NCBI GenBank assembly: GCA_019695185.1
Contig: JAIBAN010000035.1
Coordinates: forward strand, 1 to 64,000
Direction: 5' to 3'
From: Blastocatellia bacterium
GTDB taxonomy: Bacteria; Acidobacteriota; Blastocatellia; Chloracidobacteriales; Chloracidobacteriaceae
DNA: 64,000 bases
This document shows positions 33,788 through 43,068 of the stretch, piece by piece. The notes beneath the pieces were generated by a model. The model worked only from the letters and a program-made list of their open reading frames with translations, was not told where the DNA came from and did no database searches. The position numbers and the translations under genes were made by a program. Every line of letters starts with the position of its first letter. Positions within the stretch are counted from its first letter, which is position 1.

Positions 33788-34387
33788 TCAGTTTTTTTCA
33801 GCATTGAAGCGACACCGTTCCAGGACTGTATAGCGCGAGCCTCCAGGCAACAACTCACTGCGCATAACCACCATTTCAGTCACTGAAAAAGCCACCGGGT
33901 TGAAAACAGCCTGCTGGTGTGCTGCAACCAGGGCTCGGTCCGTTGGGGCTCCTTTCAGGCGGGCCAAAGTCAGATGGGGGTGAAAGGCGCGCGGCTCACG
34001 GGGAAAGCCGGCTTGAAAACAAGCGGCTTCAAGGGCTTGATGAAGTTGCGCCAGCCGGCGGGAAGCATCCGTGATGCCCAACCATAAAACCCGTGCCTGT
34101 CCGCGCGGCGGGAAACATCCGGCCTGCTCAATCCGAATTTCAAAGGGTGGAACCTGGGCTGCGGCCTGGGCCGTGGCCTGTTTGAGTTCTGCCAGTTGTG
34201 TGGGGGAAATCTCACCCAGGAATTTGATGGTCAAATGCAGTTTTTCCGGGTGTTCCCATTTGGCCTGGGCGGTGGCAACGGTTTGGCGCAGGGTTTGGAG
34301 GTGGTTGGCGACTTGAGCCCGCACCGGGGCAGGCAGTTCAAGTGCGCAGAAAACCCGGAGGGGGGAGCTTCCAACTGATTTAGGCAT
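33788..34387 (-). CDS. thpR: RNA 2',3'-cyclic phosphodiesterase
   Basis: A 199-aa 2H phosphoesterase that opens 2',3'-cyclic phosphate ends of RNA. Both HxT motifs are present, HLTIKFLG (around residue 51) and HPHLTLARLK (around 136). The overall length and the LRVFCALELP start match the family. It is divergent from the alcohol dehydrogenase gene. Confidence 0.93.
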   Translation of the reverse strand: MPKSVGSSPLRVFCALELPAPVRAQVANHLQTLRQTVATAQAKWEHPEKLHLTIKFLGEISPTQLAELKQATAQAAAQVPPFEIRIEQAGCFPPRGQARVLWLGITDASRRLAQLHQALEAACFQAGFPREPRAFHPHLTLARLKGAPTDRALVAAHQQAVFNPVAFSVTEMVVMRSELLPGGSRYTVLERCRFNAEKN

Positions 34388-34535
34388 AAGCAGGTTCCAG
34401 ACAGAGTAAATCCAAGGCAGAGTTGAAGATTCTGATGCTTTCAGTTAGTTTCCTACACCTTGGCCAGAGATTCCATTGTACTCAGGAAGCTGAAATCCGC
34501 CACTTCCAAACTGTCCGTTCAACCCAAAAACAACC

Positions 34536-35675
34536 ATGAAAACCAAAGCCGCTGTTCTATATGAAATGGGGACGCCGCAACCTTATAGTGAGACTACCCC
34601 GTTGGTGATTGATGAACTGAACCTGGAGGGACCGGGACCCGGCGAAGTGCTGGTGGAAATTGTCGGAGCCGGTTTGTGCCATTCAGACCTTTCCGTGGTG
34701 GACGGAACCCGTCCCCGTATTATGCCAATGGTCATGGGACACGAAGCCAGCGGCATTGTCCGCGAAATCGGCCCTGATGTGACGCTGGTGGCTGCCGGTG
34801 ACCATGTGGTGTTCAGTTTTGTCCCCAATTGCGGACGCTGCCTGCCTTGTCTGTCGGGCCGGGCTGTGTTGTGCGAATCCGGCGCACGGGCCAATCTGGC
34901 GGGAACTTTGCTTTCAGGTTCGCGCAAGTTCACTGATGCACAGGCACGAATCTGCCACCATCATTTGGGAGTTTCAGCTTTTTCGCAGTTGACAGTGGCG
35001 GCTGAGGCTTCACTGGTCAAAATAGACCCGCAGTTGCCCCTTGAGAAAGCCGCTTTGTTTGGCTGCGCCGTGATGACCGGGGTCGGAGCCGTGGTCAACA
35101 CCGCCAAGGTTGAGGCGGGAACCTCGGTGGCGGTATTCGGCATGGGAGGTGTCGGGGCGAGTGTGGTCATGGGCGCACGGGCCGTCGGAGCCCATCCCAT
35201 CATTGCCGTGGACCGACTGGACGACAAATTACAGTTTGCCCGGCAGGTGGGGGCCACCCATCTGGTCAATGCAGCCAGTGACGACCCGGTGGCCGCCATC
35301 CGTGACCTGACGGGCGGAGGTGCTGATTCTGTGTTTGAAAGTGTCGGGCATGAACAGGTTTTGCTCCAGGCTTATCAGGCAACAGGACGTGGCGGCACCA
35401 CAGTTAGCATCGGGTTGCCGCATCCCAGTAAAATTTTTGCCATCTCCGCTGCCAGCCTGGCTGTTGAGGAACGAACCATCAAGGGTTGTTATATGGGGTC
35501 GTCGGTGCCACGCCGCGATATTCCGCGCTACATTGCCATGTATCAGGCCGGCCTGCTGCCGGTAAACCTCCTGCACACGCACACCCTGCGTTTGGAAGAC
35601 ATCAATGCCGGCCTGGACCGGCTGGCGGCGGCACAAGCCGTGCGGCAAGTCATCACCTTTGCTGATAACCAGTGA
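34536..35675 (+). CDS. Zinc-dependent alcohol dehydrogenase (class III-like MDR)
   Basis: A 379-aa medium-chain dehydrogenase. The catalytic zinc ligands lie in GLCHSD and GHEASG. A structural zinc site with four cysteines (NCGRCLPC and a fourth Cys in VLC) is intact, and the NAD-binding loop is GMGGVGASV. Substrates could be an alcohol, aldehyde or a thiol adduct; the sequence does not decide. The thioesterase gene follows, with its possible GTG start overlapping this stop (GTGA). Confidence 0.92.
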   Translation: MKTKAAVLYEMGTPQPYSETTPLVIDELNLEGPGPGEVLVEIVGAGLCHSDLSVVDGTRPRIMPMVMGHEASGIVREIGPDVTLVAAGDHVVFSFVPNCGRCLPCLSGRAVLCESGARANLAGTLLSGSRKFTDAQARICHHHLGVSAFSQLTVAAEASLVKIDPQLPLEKAALFGCAVMTGVGAVVNTAKVEAGTSVAVFGMGGVGASVVMGARAVGAHPIIAVDRLDDKLQFARQVGATHLVNAASDDPVAAIRDLTGGGADSVFESVGHEQVLLQAYQATGRGGTTVSIGLPHPSKIFAISAASLAVEERTIKGCYMGSSVPRRDIPRYIAMYQAGLLPVNLLHTHTLRLEDINAGLDRLAAAQAVRQVITFADNQ

Positions 35676-35698
35676 CTGTCAGACTTTCTCACCCGGCT

Positions 35699-36142
35699 AT
35701 GAAAACAACCACAATCGTCACCCGTAGCGAATACCGGCACTTTGCCGCAATTCCGACCCGTTGGATGGACAATGACATTTACGGGCACGTCAATAACGTT
35801 TTGTACTATTCCTTTTTTGATACGGCCATCAACCAGTACCTGATAGGCGAAGGCGGGCTTGACATCACTGCCGGGCAGGTGATTGGCGTGGCGGCTGAAA
35901 CCCGGTGCCAGTTCCTGGCCTCGATTGCGTTTCCGGAGACGGTCGAAGTCGGCCTGCGGGTCGGAAAACTGGGGAATTCAAGCGTGGTGTATGAACTGGC
36001 CATTTTCAAGGAGGGGGAACCGGCAGCCGTTGCCACCGGGCATTTCGTTCACGTTTTTGTGGACCGCCTGACCCGGCGGGCCGTCCCGCTTCCGGCAGGC
36101 ATTCGCACGGCATTGGAGCGATTGGCCGGGCCAACATCGTGA
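35699..36142 (+). CDS. Acyl-CoA thioesterase (4HBT hotdog fold)
   Basis: A 147-aa hotdog-fold thioesterase. The active-site region [18 protein letters not shown] matches the 4HBT (YbgC/FadM-like) class. The ATG at 35699 is chosen; a GTG at 35672 overlapping the dehydrogenase stop would add 9 residues and translational coupling. The pair suggests aldehyde or alcohol oxidation followed by thioester hydrolysis, which is inference only. Confidence 0.85.
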   Translation: MKTTTIVTRSEYRHFAAIPTRWMDNDIYGHVNNVLYYSFFDTAINQYLIGEGGLDITAGQVIGVAAETRCQFLASIAFPETVEVGLRVGKLGNSSVVYELAIFKEGEPAAVATGHFVHVFVDRLTRRAVPLPAGIRTALERLAGPTS

Positions 36143-36389
36143 AAGTCCGGATTGCAAATCAGGGAAGTCAGAGGACATTATCTTCATCGGTTGTGACGAA
36201 GCTGACATAACCCTCGGTCTTTCAACAGAATGAAAACTTTTCTCAGGTTGCCGCGTTCAAAGTGGAAATTATTTACTTCCCTGGCGGATTGTGGATAATT
36301 CAAGGCGTCTTTCCCAGGTTCCACCTCCAAATAAGCCATTTTTTACAACCTACAACCCACGTTCGCACAGACTCAATCAAGGAGGATTT

Positions 36390-39287
36390 ATGCGAAGTTT
36401 GTTCGGAGTTCACCGGCTCTGTGGTGCATTGTGCGGGGTCGTCGTGGCGTTGCTTTGTTTGACGGGAAGTGCGTTTGCCCAGGCGCAAGCGACCACTGCC
36501 GTGATTCAAGGCGAAGTCACCGACGGTACCGGGGCAATTGTGCCGGGGGCCAAAATTTCCGCCAAAAGCGTTGAGACGGGACTGGAGCGCAATGTCACGT
36601 CCAACGAAGACGGCATTTACCGGATTCCGCTTTTGCCGGTTGGCACCTATAAAGTCACTGCCGAAGCGAATGGTTTTTCCACCCTGGTGGTGGAAAACAT
36701 CAACCTCACTGTCGGTCAGACCTTCACCCAGAACCTTTCCCTCAAGCCCGGTGGAGCTTCGGAAATCATCAATGTTCAGGCCGAAGCCGTAGTTGAAACG
36801 GGACGGGTCGAACAAAGCACCCTCATCAACCAGAAATCGGTTGAGGAACTGCCCATCAGTCGGCGGGATTTCACCAATTTCATTGGATTGACACCGGGGG
36901 TTTCGATTGTGCAGGGACCTGACGGCGACGTTGCCACGCTCTATGGTCAGCGCGGCACGCAAAACAATCTTTCGATTGACGGAGCAGACGCCAACAATCC
37001 GTTCTTTGGCGAACAGCGTGGCGGTCAACGTCCGGCTTTCACCATCGGGCTCGAATCGGTGAAGGAATTTCAGGTGGTGCCCATCGGTGCTTCGGCTGAA
37101 TTTGGCCGTTCGTCGGGTGGATTCATCAACGTGATTACCAAGTCCGGTACGAATGACTATCGCGGAACCGCCTATCTCTATTTCCGCAATCAGGCGCTGG
37201 CCAGCCAGAACCCGGATGCAGTCAAGGCCAACCTGCCGACGGAAGATTTCAAGAATTATCAGTTTGGTGGCAACTTTGGCGGTCCCATTAAGAAAGACAC
37301 CGCGTTTTTCTTTATTTCCTACGACCAGCAAAGTGGACGGAGCGAAAAGCCAAACAGCATTGACCCCCGTTTGGTGCAGCTTTTTGCCACTCGGTTCAAC
37401 TCACCCGGCGAACAGGGCATTATCAAACGCACAAACGATGCCAATGTGCTGTTGGGGAAAGTTGACTGGGCGATTACGCCAAGCAATTTGCTGACACTGC
37501 GGCACAATTACAGCCGGGCCAACCTCAAAAATGGAACCTTTGACGTGCCGACCTGGGGTACCAGTGCCAACGGACGTGAAACGGACAACTCCAATGCGTT
37601 TATTGCCCAACTGGTCAGCTCGCTTTCGGCCACCAAGGTCAATGAGTTCCGCTTCCAATATGCCCGTGAAGCACGTCCGCGTTTCTACGATGGACCGGAC
37701 CTGCCCGATACAACCATCGGCACCTTTGATGGGAAGCTTTCCTACCGGTTTGGCCGTCCGTTTTTCCTGCCGGTGCCGGAAGTGGACAAACGGATTCAGT
37801 TCAACGACAACTTTTCCATCATCACCGGTCGGCACAGCTTCAAATTCGGGGTTGAATACAACCGAACGACCACATCACAGACGTTTGTCGGTTTTGCCAG
37901 AGGCCGCTACATTTTTGCGGGACCCACGATTGATGCTGCCATCAAAGGCTTTACTGACTACATTGACCGCAAGAGTGCCGCCGGGCTGTCGCTCTATCTT
38001 CAATTCGCTCCGCTTGGCGGGCGCACGATTGAAGAAGCCGGATTCCAGGAATTTTCCGTCAACGAGCCGGGCCTGTTCGCCCAGGACGCCTGGAAGATTC
38101 GCAACAACATAACCTTTAACTACGGTTTGCGCTGGGAAGCCCAGCTCATGCCCAACCCCATCAACAGCCCGCAAAACACAGCCTTCGGGCAGTTTTTGAG
38201 CAATCCGCTGTTCCCGTCGGACGGTAAGATTCCGGATTTCACCGACGGCTGGCAACCGCGTGTCGGGTTGGCTTGGGATCCGTTCAGCAATGGCAAAACC
38301 GTCGTTCGGCTGGGGGCCGGAATTTACTATGCCCGCCTGCCAGGGTTGCCGTTGGCCGGTCCGCGGAACACGGACGGGGCGATTGCCGGCAACATTTTCT
38401 TTGCCGGATTCCTCGGTCTGCCCATCAGTGCCTATCCGCAATATCCGGGCATTGTTTCAACCCAGGGGTTCCGCCCCTTTAATCCCGGCATTGCGATATT
38501 CCCGCGCAATTTCGAATATCCGCGCACGGTGCAGTATGCCGCCAGCATTGAGCATGAAATTGTCAAGGATACCACCGTCTCCCTGGCGCTCAACTATGCT
38601 CATGCGACTCGGCAGTACCGGTTTGTCAATCGCGGCAACCCACAGCTCTACGGCGGCGCGTCACCCTTTTCAAAGGCTGACGGTTCCGGAATCGGCGAAA
38701 TCCGCTCGATTGAAAGCTCGGCCAAATCCCTGTTCCGGGGCATCACCTTTGGTGTCAACAAACGGTTCAGCAATCGGATTCAGGTGCAGGCCAATTACGT
38801 GCTTTCATGGGATTATTCGGATGACGACAACGAACGCGACCCGTTCACGTTCCGGTATGCCGACATTCAAAATCTGAGCCTCGAATACTCCCTCTCGGAC
38901 CGGGACCAACGGCATCGGGTGAACATCTTCAGCACCTTCGAAGGCCCCTACGGGATCAAGTTTTCAGCTATTTTCCAATCGCGTTCGGCACAGCCGGTCT
39001 CTGACCCAAGTTGTGCGCGCAGCGACAGCGATTGCCCCGGCACCACCATCCGCCGTAATGGGCGGCACCAGGATAACGTTTTCACCACGCTTGATTTCCG
39101 CGTGCTGAAAACCTTTAAGTTCACCGACACCATGGCGTTGGACGGCATCCTGGAAGTTTTCAACATTGCCAACAGCCGTAACCTGCGGTTTGTCCCGCGC
39201 CCGCTGACCTTCAACTTTGACGGTACGGTGCGCCAGGGTTTTGGCGACCCCCGGCAAGTCCAATTGGGCGTACGGTTCCGGTTCTAA
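36390..39287 (+). CDS. TonB-dependent receptor, Oar-like, with carboxypeptidase regulatory domain
   Basis: A 965-aa outer-membrane protein. It starts MRSLFGVH with a signal peptide (cleavage near AFA-QAQ), then a carboxypeptidase-regulatory-like beta-sandwich (GEVTDGTGAIVPGAKIS, about 30-110), a plug domain (about 120-230), and a large beta-barrel ending in Arg-Phe, typical of BAM targeting. Such receptors are abundant in Acidobacteriota; the ligand is unknown. The ATG at 36390 has a perfect GGAGG 5 bp upstream. A strong terminator follows. Confidence 0.93.
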   Translation: MRSLFGVHRLCGALCGVVVALLCLTGSAFAQAQATTAVIQGEVTDGTGAIVPGAKISAKSVETGLERNVTSNEDGIYRIPLLPVGTYKVTAEANGFSTLVVENINLTVGQTFTQNLSLKPGGASEIINVQAEAVVETGRVEQSTLINQKSVEELPISRRDFTNFIGLTPGVSIVQGPDGDVATLYGQRGTQNNLSIDGADANNPFFGEQRGGQRPAFTIGLESVKEFQVVPIGASAEFGRSSGGFINVITKSGTNDYRGTAYLYFRNQALASQNPDAVKANLPTEDFKNYQFGGNFGGPIKKDTAFFFISYDQQSGRSEKPNSIDPRLVQLFATRFNSPGEQGIIKRTNDANVLLGKVDWAITPSNLLTLRHNYSRANLKNGTFDVPTWGTSANGRETDNSNAFIAQLVSSLSATKVNEFRFQYAREARPRFYDGPDLPDTTIGTFDGKLSYRFGRPFFLPVPEVDKRIQFNDNFSIITGRHSFKFGVEYNRTTTSQTFVGFARGRYIFAGPTIDAAIKGFTDYIDRKSAAGLSLYLQFAPLGGRTIEEAGFQEFSVNEPGLFAQDAWKIRNNITFNYGLRWEAQLMPNPINSPQNTAFGQFLSNPLFPSDGKIPDFTDGWQPRVGLAWDPFSNGKTVVRLGAGIYYARLPGLPLAGPRNTDGAIAGNIFFAGFLGLPISAYPQYPGIVSTQGFRPFNPGIAIFPRNFEYPRTVQYAASIEHEIVKDTTVSLALNYAHATRQYRFVNRGNPQLYGGASPFSKADGSGIGEIRSIESSAKSLFRGITFGVNKRFSNRIQVQANYVLSWDYSDDDNERDPFTFRYADIQNLSLEYSLSDRDQRHRVNIFSTFEGPYGIKFSAIFQSRSAQPVSDPSCARSDSDCPGTTIRRNGRHQDNVFTTLDFRVLKTFKFTDTMALDGILEVFNIANSRNLRFVPRPLTFNFDGTVRQGFGDPRQVQLGVRFRF

Positions 39288-39292
39288 CAACG

Positions 39293-39413
39293 GTCAGCCG
39301 TCAGCTTTCAACTCTCAGCCGGCTTTTCCGGCAATCGGTCACTGATACGCGCCTGATGTGTATCCGTGACCGATTGTCTTTTTAGCTGAAGGCTGGGAGC
39401 TGATAGCTCAGAG
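39293..39413. repeat. Weak inverted arms around the TonB receptor terminator
   Basis: GTCAGCTTTCAACTCTCAGC-like sequence at 39293-39320 is mirrored by AGCTGAAGGCTGGGAGCTGA at 39384-39412. The arms enclose the terminator hairpin, a nested arrangement like element G. Matching is imperfect. Confidence 0.5.
39333..39383 (+). terminator. Rho-independent terminator after the TonB receptor
   Basis: A 16-bp stem with one mismatch (39333-39348 with 39360-39375) and an 11-nt loop is followed after three bases by TTTTT (39379-39383). Confidence 0.9.
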
Positions 39414-39505
39414 CTTGATTTTGCGCTACAATCCCACCGTCTTTTGATCCTGCATTTTTCAGTTGCCATTCCCTTACATGAAATTGTCCGACAGGAGCCA
39501 ATCCT

Positions 39506-41014
39506 ATGGGTTTGTTCGATAAGGTGCGCAATGTGGCCCAGCAGATGACCAGCATGCTGGACGAAGCCAAAGCCCGGCGCGAGATTGAACGCTATGAAAC
39601 CGACCTCCAGGCCAATCCCGAAAATGTTCATGCGTTGCAGGAACTCAGTGCGCTCTACCAGGAAATCGGTGAAACCGGAAAAGCGGTGGATGCTTTGGTG
39701 AAAGCAGCCGAAATTCATCGGCGGCGGCAGGCCCTGGAGCTTGCCCTTGGGTTGTACCGCCGGGCGGAACGACTGGCACCCGGCGAGCAACGGCTGGAAA
39801 TTCTGAAACAGTTGATTGAACTGTATCTGGAAGCCAAACGCTATGAGGAAGCCTATCAACATTTACGCCAGGCGGTGGATAAGCTGCTGGCCCAGAAACA
39901 GTTGTTGGAGGCCAGTGCGTTGGTAAACGGATTGCCCTCGCTGGGGAAAAAAGATCAGTTGTATCGCGGGGAACTGCTGGAACTGGTCAAGCTGCAAACC
40001 CAAAGCCAGGCAGGCGAGGCTTCCGGTTCGTGGCTGGTTCCGGGCATGGAAGTTGACCCCGGCAGCCCTGGTTCCGCCAAAATCAAAGAAAAATTTCCGG
40101 AACAGACCCTGCTGCTGGTGGATGACGACCCCGACATGCTCGAACTGCTGCAATCCATGTTTCTGCAATTCGGTTGTCGGATGATTACTGCCTGTGATGG
40201 TCAGGATGCTCTCAAAAAGGCCGCCGAATTCCAACCAACCTTGATTGTTTCAGACCTGGTCATGCCCAAAATGGACGGTAGCCAGCTTTTTATGGAACTG
40301 CGACGGGACCCAAATCTGTGCGACATTCCTTTTGTGTGCCTCTCCTCTCGTGGTCAGGAAGTGGAACGGGTGGCGGCTCTGTCGCGTGGGGTTGAGGAAT
40401 ATTGGGTGAAACCCTTCAATCCGCCGGAAATCCTGCTCAAGATGCGCAATTTGTTCAAACGTCTCCGCCCTCCGGCGGATATGTCCGGCAAGCTGTCGGA
40501 ATTGAGTGTGGTGGAATTGCTTCATTTCCTGGAAGCCCGCAAGAAGTCAGGTATGCTGACCCTGCACTGCAAGCCCGAAAAGGCATACATCTATTTGCAA
40601 AACGGACGGGTGATGGATGCCATGCTGGATGACCTGCGTGGCCGCATGGTCGTGTATCGGGCGGTGTACTGGCTGATTGGGGACTTCGAGTTCCGGTCCA
40701 TGCCCATGGTGGTTGCTGACACGGTGGGCCTGACGACACACAACCTTGTGTTGGAAGCCATGCGGCGCTATGACCAGGCGCAAAAAGTGCTTGATACGTT
40801 GCCTGATTTGGCACGGGTGTATAAGGCTTCAGCAGAGTTACGTGAGCTGGTGGCTGCCGAACAGGAATTTGCCGCCAACATCAATCGCATCATTACACTG
40901 TTCAACGGAAAGAAAACATTGGGCGAATGTGTAGCGGTACTTGCCGGCGACCTGGAATCACTGGTTTTGGTGCATTCCTTGATTGAACAATTGCTCTTGG
41001 TGCCGCAGGGGTAA
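39506..41014 (+). CDS. TPR-receiver-DUF4388 protein
   Basis: A 502-aa cytoplasmic protein. Residues ~30-160 form TPR-like helices (ALQELSALYQEIGETGKAV). A receiver domain (about 205-330) has the DDD acidic patch, phosphoacceptor Asp250 in SDLVMPKMDG, and the Lys in VKPFNPP. A DUF4388 domain (about 335-430) begins GKLSELSVVELLHFLEARKKSG. A C-terminal helical region with NGKKTLGECV completes it. DUF4388 proteins often couple receivers to motility or gliding outputs; no output enzyme is attached here. The following gene is a paralogue. Confidence 0.88.
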   Translation: MGLFDKVRNVAQQMTSMLDEAKARREIERYETDLQANPENVHALQELSALYQEIGETGKAVDALVKAAEIHRRRQALELALGLYRRAERLAPGEQRLEILKQLIELYLEAKRYEEAYQHLRQAVDKLLAQKQLLEASALVNGLPSLGKKDQLYRGELLELVKLQTQSQAGEASGSWLVPGMEVDPGSPGSAKIKEKFPEQTLLLVDDDPDMLELLQSMFLQFGCRMITACDGQDALKKAAEFQPTLIVSDLVMPKMDGSQLFMELRRDPNLCDIPFVCLSSRGQEVERVAALSRGVEEYWVKPFNPPEILLKMRNLFKRLRPPADMSGKLSELSVVELLHFLEARKKSGMLTLHCKPEKAYIYLQNGRVMDAMLDDLRGRMVVYRAVYWLIGDFEFRSMPMVVADTVGLTTHNLVLEAMRRYDQAQKVLDTLPDLARVYKASAELRELVAAEQEFAANINRIITLFNGKKTLGECVAVLAGDLESLVLVHSLIEQLLLVPQG

Positions 41015-41020
41015 AATCCG

Positions 41021-41153
41021 TCTTGGGAGTCTTGGAGGTCTTGGGCGTCAAATTCAGGTGACAACTGACCAGGCAAAATCCTGCCACTGTTTTCTGGTCA
41101 TTGATTACTTTCGGGACACCCAAGACACCCAAGACACCCAAGACACCCAAGAC
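41021..41153. repeat. Paired inverted 9-bp arrays (element O)
   Basis: The left arm 41021-41052 has degenerate CTTGGGAGT units; the right arm 41112-41153 has four ACACCCAAG units, with a ~60-bp loop. It fills the spacer between the two paralogous receiver genes. Units within the right arm are more uniform than in the left. Confidence 0.87.
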
Positions 41154-41177
41154 TGGCTTAGGATAAGGGTTGGGTTT

Positions 41178-42890
41178 ATGGGAATTTTCGATAAGGTTCG
41201 CTCCATAACCCAGGAGATGTCCATCAAACTGGACAATGCCAAAGTCCGCCGTGACATTGATAAACACGAGGCGGAACTGCGGAACAATCCTCAGAGTGTC
41301 TTTGCACTCCAGGAATTGAGCGCGCTCTATCAGGAAATCGGCGAATCCACCAAAGCTGTTGAAGTTCTGACCCGGCTGGCGGAAATTCATGTTACCGGTC
41401 ACGCCTATGATTTGGCATTGGCTTCCTATCGCAAAGCCGAACGGCTGGCAGTTCACGGTCAGCGGCTGGACGTGCTGCGTCCTTTAATCCAGCTTTATAT
41501 TCAACTCAAGCGGTTTGAGGAGGTCTACCCCTATGTCCGGCAGGCCCTGGAAAGTCTGATTTCCCAGCACCGGATTGATGAAGCCCAGACCCTGCTGGAT
41601 GAGGTTCCGACCTTTGCGGCAAAAGAGAAAGAATATCGGTTCGAACTGCAAGGATTGATTCTGAGAGGGCAAGAGGCGCTGGCGTTTGCTCCGCCGCCCA
41701 CGCCGCTGCCGTTGCCGCCGACTTTGGGCGGGCGGGGAATGGGACATGAGCATTCCTCTCCGATTACCATTCAGATGGCGACTCCGATTGATTTTTCCGC
41801 TGCTTTGTCCACTGGTCCGTTGACAGCTCCGGCTCCGGTTGCTGAACGTCCTTCCTGGACCAAAAACAAGCGTAAGCGGGTTGAATCCGCTTCCACGGAA
41901 CAATTTCCCCATGACACGGTGCTGGTGGTGGATGACGACCCCACCACCCGCCAGATGTTTCAGGCGCTCTATCGTCCGCTCGGCTGTCGGGTGGTGACTG
42001 CTGCTGATGGAGTGGAAGGATTAACCAAGGCACTTGAAATCCAGCCGTCCCTGATTATTTCCGATTTGCTGATGCCAAACATGGATGGCAGCGAGCTCTT
42101 CACTCAGGTCCGTGAACATGCCGCCCTGCGCAACATCCCGTTTATTTGTGTCTCATCCTGCCGGGAGGAAGAGGAACGCTCGGCGGCACTAGACCTGGGA
42201 GTGGAGGAATATTGGGTCAAGCCGTTAAACACCAAGGAAATACTCATCCGCACCCGGCGGCTGCTCAAACGAATGCGCGATATGAGCAGCCCGTCCGGAA
42301 GTCCGATTCTACCAGCAATTTCAACCGACCTTTCGGGCAACCTGTCGGTGGTTGCTTTTGGCGAAGTGCTTCATTTGATAGAGCAGCGAAAGAAATCGGG
42401 GATTTTGACGCTGCGCACACCAACCGAACGCCATGAAGCGTTGATTTATTTGCGCGATGGGCAGGTGGTGGAAGCCACGTGCGGGGCACTGCAAGGAAAG
42501 AAAGTAATTTATAAGCTGCTGTACTGGGTGACCGGACAGTTTGAATTTCACGCCGCACCGGTGGACCTGCCGGATGCCATTGAAACCCCAACTTCCGAAC
42601 TTTTTCTGGAAGCGTTGCGCCGGTTCGATGCCTCGCAACGCCTGCTGGCCAGCCTGCCCGACCGTTCGACGGTTTTGATTGCGTCGCAGGATTTTGACGA
42701 ATTGGCGGCGATTTCTTCAGAGGCCGAGTTTCAAACGCAAGTGAGCACAATCAGGGAGCTTTTTGATGGCAGGCGCACTCTGGGAGAATGTGCGGCCTTC
42801 TTTAGCGGGGATGTCGAAATGCTGACCCTGATTCATTCAATGATTGAGCAAGGGTTGCTGGTTCCCATGTTTTTTGTCAGTGACATCTGA
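41178..42890 (+). CDS. TPR-receiver-DUF4388 protein, paralogue
   Basis: A 570-aa paralogue of the preceding gene with the same order: TPR-like N-terminus (MGIFDKVRSITQEMS), receiver with phosphoacceptor Asp296 in SDLLMPNMDG, DUF4388 (GNLSVVAFGEVLHLIEQRKKSG) and a helical tail (DGRRTLGECAAFF). It carries an additional Pro-rich linker (about residues 165-190). The ATG at 41178 is preferred; the frame starting at 40983 would translate element O as repeated DTQ tripeptides. The tandem pair probably arose by duplication and has diverged widely. Confidence 0.87.
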   Translation: MGIFDKVRSITQEMSIKLDNAKVRRDIDKHEAELRNNPQSVFALQELSALYQEIGESTKAVEVLTRLAEIHVTGHAYDLALASYRKAERLAVHGQRLDVLRPLIQLYIQLKRFEEVYPYVRQALESLISQHRIDEAQTLLDEVPTFAAKEKEYRFELQGLILRGQEALAFAPPPTPLPLPPTLGGRGMGHEHSSPITIQMATPIDFSAALSTGPLTAPAPVAERPSWTKNKRKRVESASTEQFPHDTVLVVDDDPTTRQMFQALYRPLGCRVVTAADGVEGLTKALEIQPSLIISDLLMPNMDGSELFTQVREHAALRNIPFICVSSCREEEERSAALDLGVEEYWVKPLNTKEILIRTRRLLKRMRDMSSPSGSPILPAISTDLSGNLSVVAFGEVLHLIEQRKKSGILTLRTPTERHEALIYLRDGQVVEATCGALQGKKVIYKLLYWVTGQFEFHAAPVDLPDAIETPTSELFLEALRRFDASQRLLASLPDRSTVLIASQDFDELAAISSEAEFQTQVSTIRELFDGRRTLGECAAFFSGDVEMLTLIHSMIEQGLLVPMFFVSDI

Positions 42891-42898
42891 TACTTCAG

Positions 42899-43040
42899 TT
42901 TGGAGTTCCGCCTTCAGGCGGCAGTTTAGAGTTCCGCCTTCAGGCGGCAAGACTATGGTTTCCATTTTTATGGATAATCCAGTTTTAAAAAAGTCTTAGG
43001 GTTGTAGGCCAAACAGCCGTCCGAAAGAAGAACTCAAAAC
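42899..43040. repeat. 26-bp palindromic units with a weak inverted partner (element P)
   Basis: Two direct units with CCGCCTTCAGGCGG at 42899-42949 and a degraded inverted partner (about 43016-43040). It fills the spacer before the HEAT-repeat gene. Confidence 0.7.
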
Positions 43041-43068
43041 AGAACCGAGCGCAATTTGAGGTTTCTTT

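Noticed and set aside
36300-37331. 343-aa open frame opposite the TonB receptor
   Set aside because: Antisense shadow of the receptor's plug region.
40983-41177. N-terminal extension of the second receiver protein with DTQ repeats
   Set aside because: It would only translate element O; a good ATG with the paralogue's N-terminal sequence lies at 41178.
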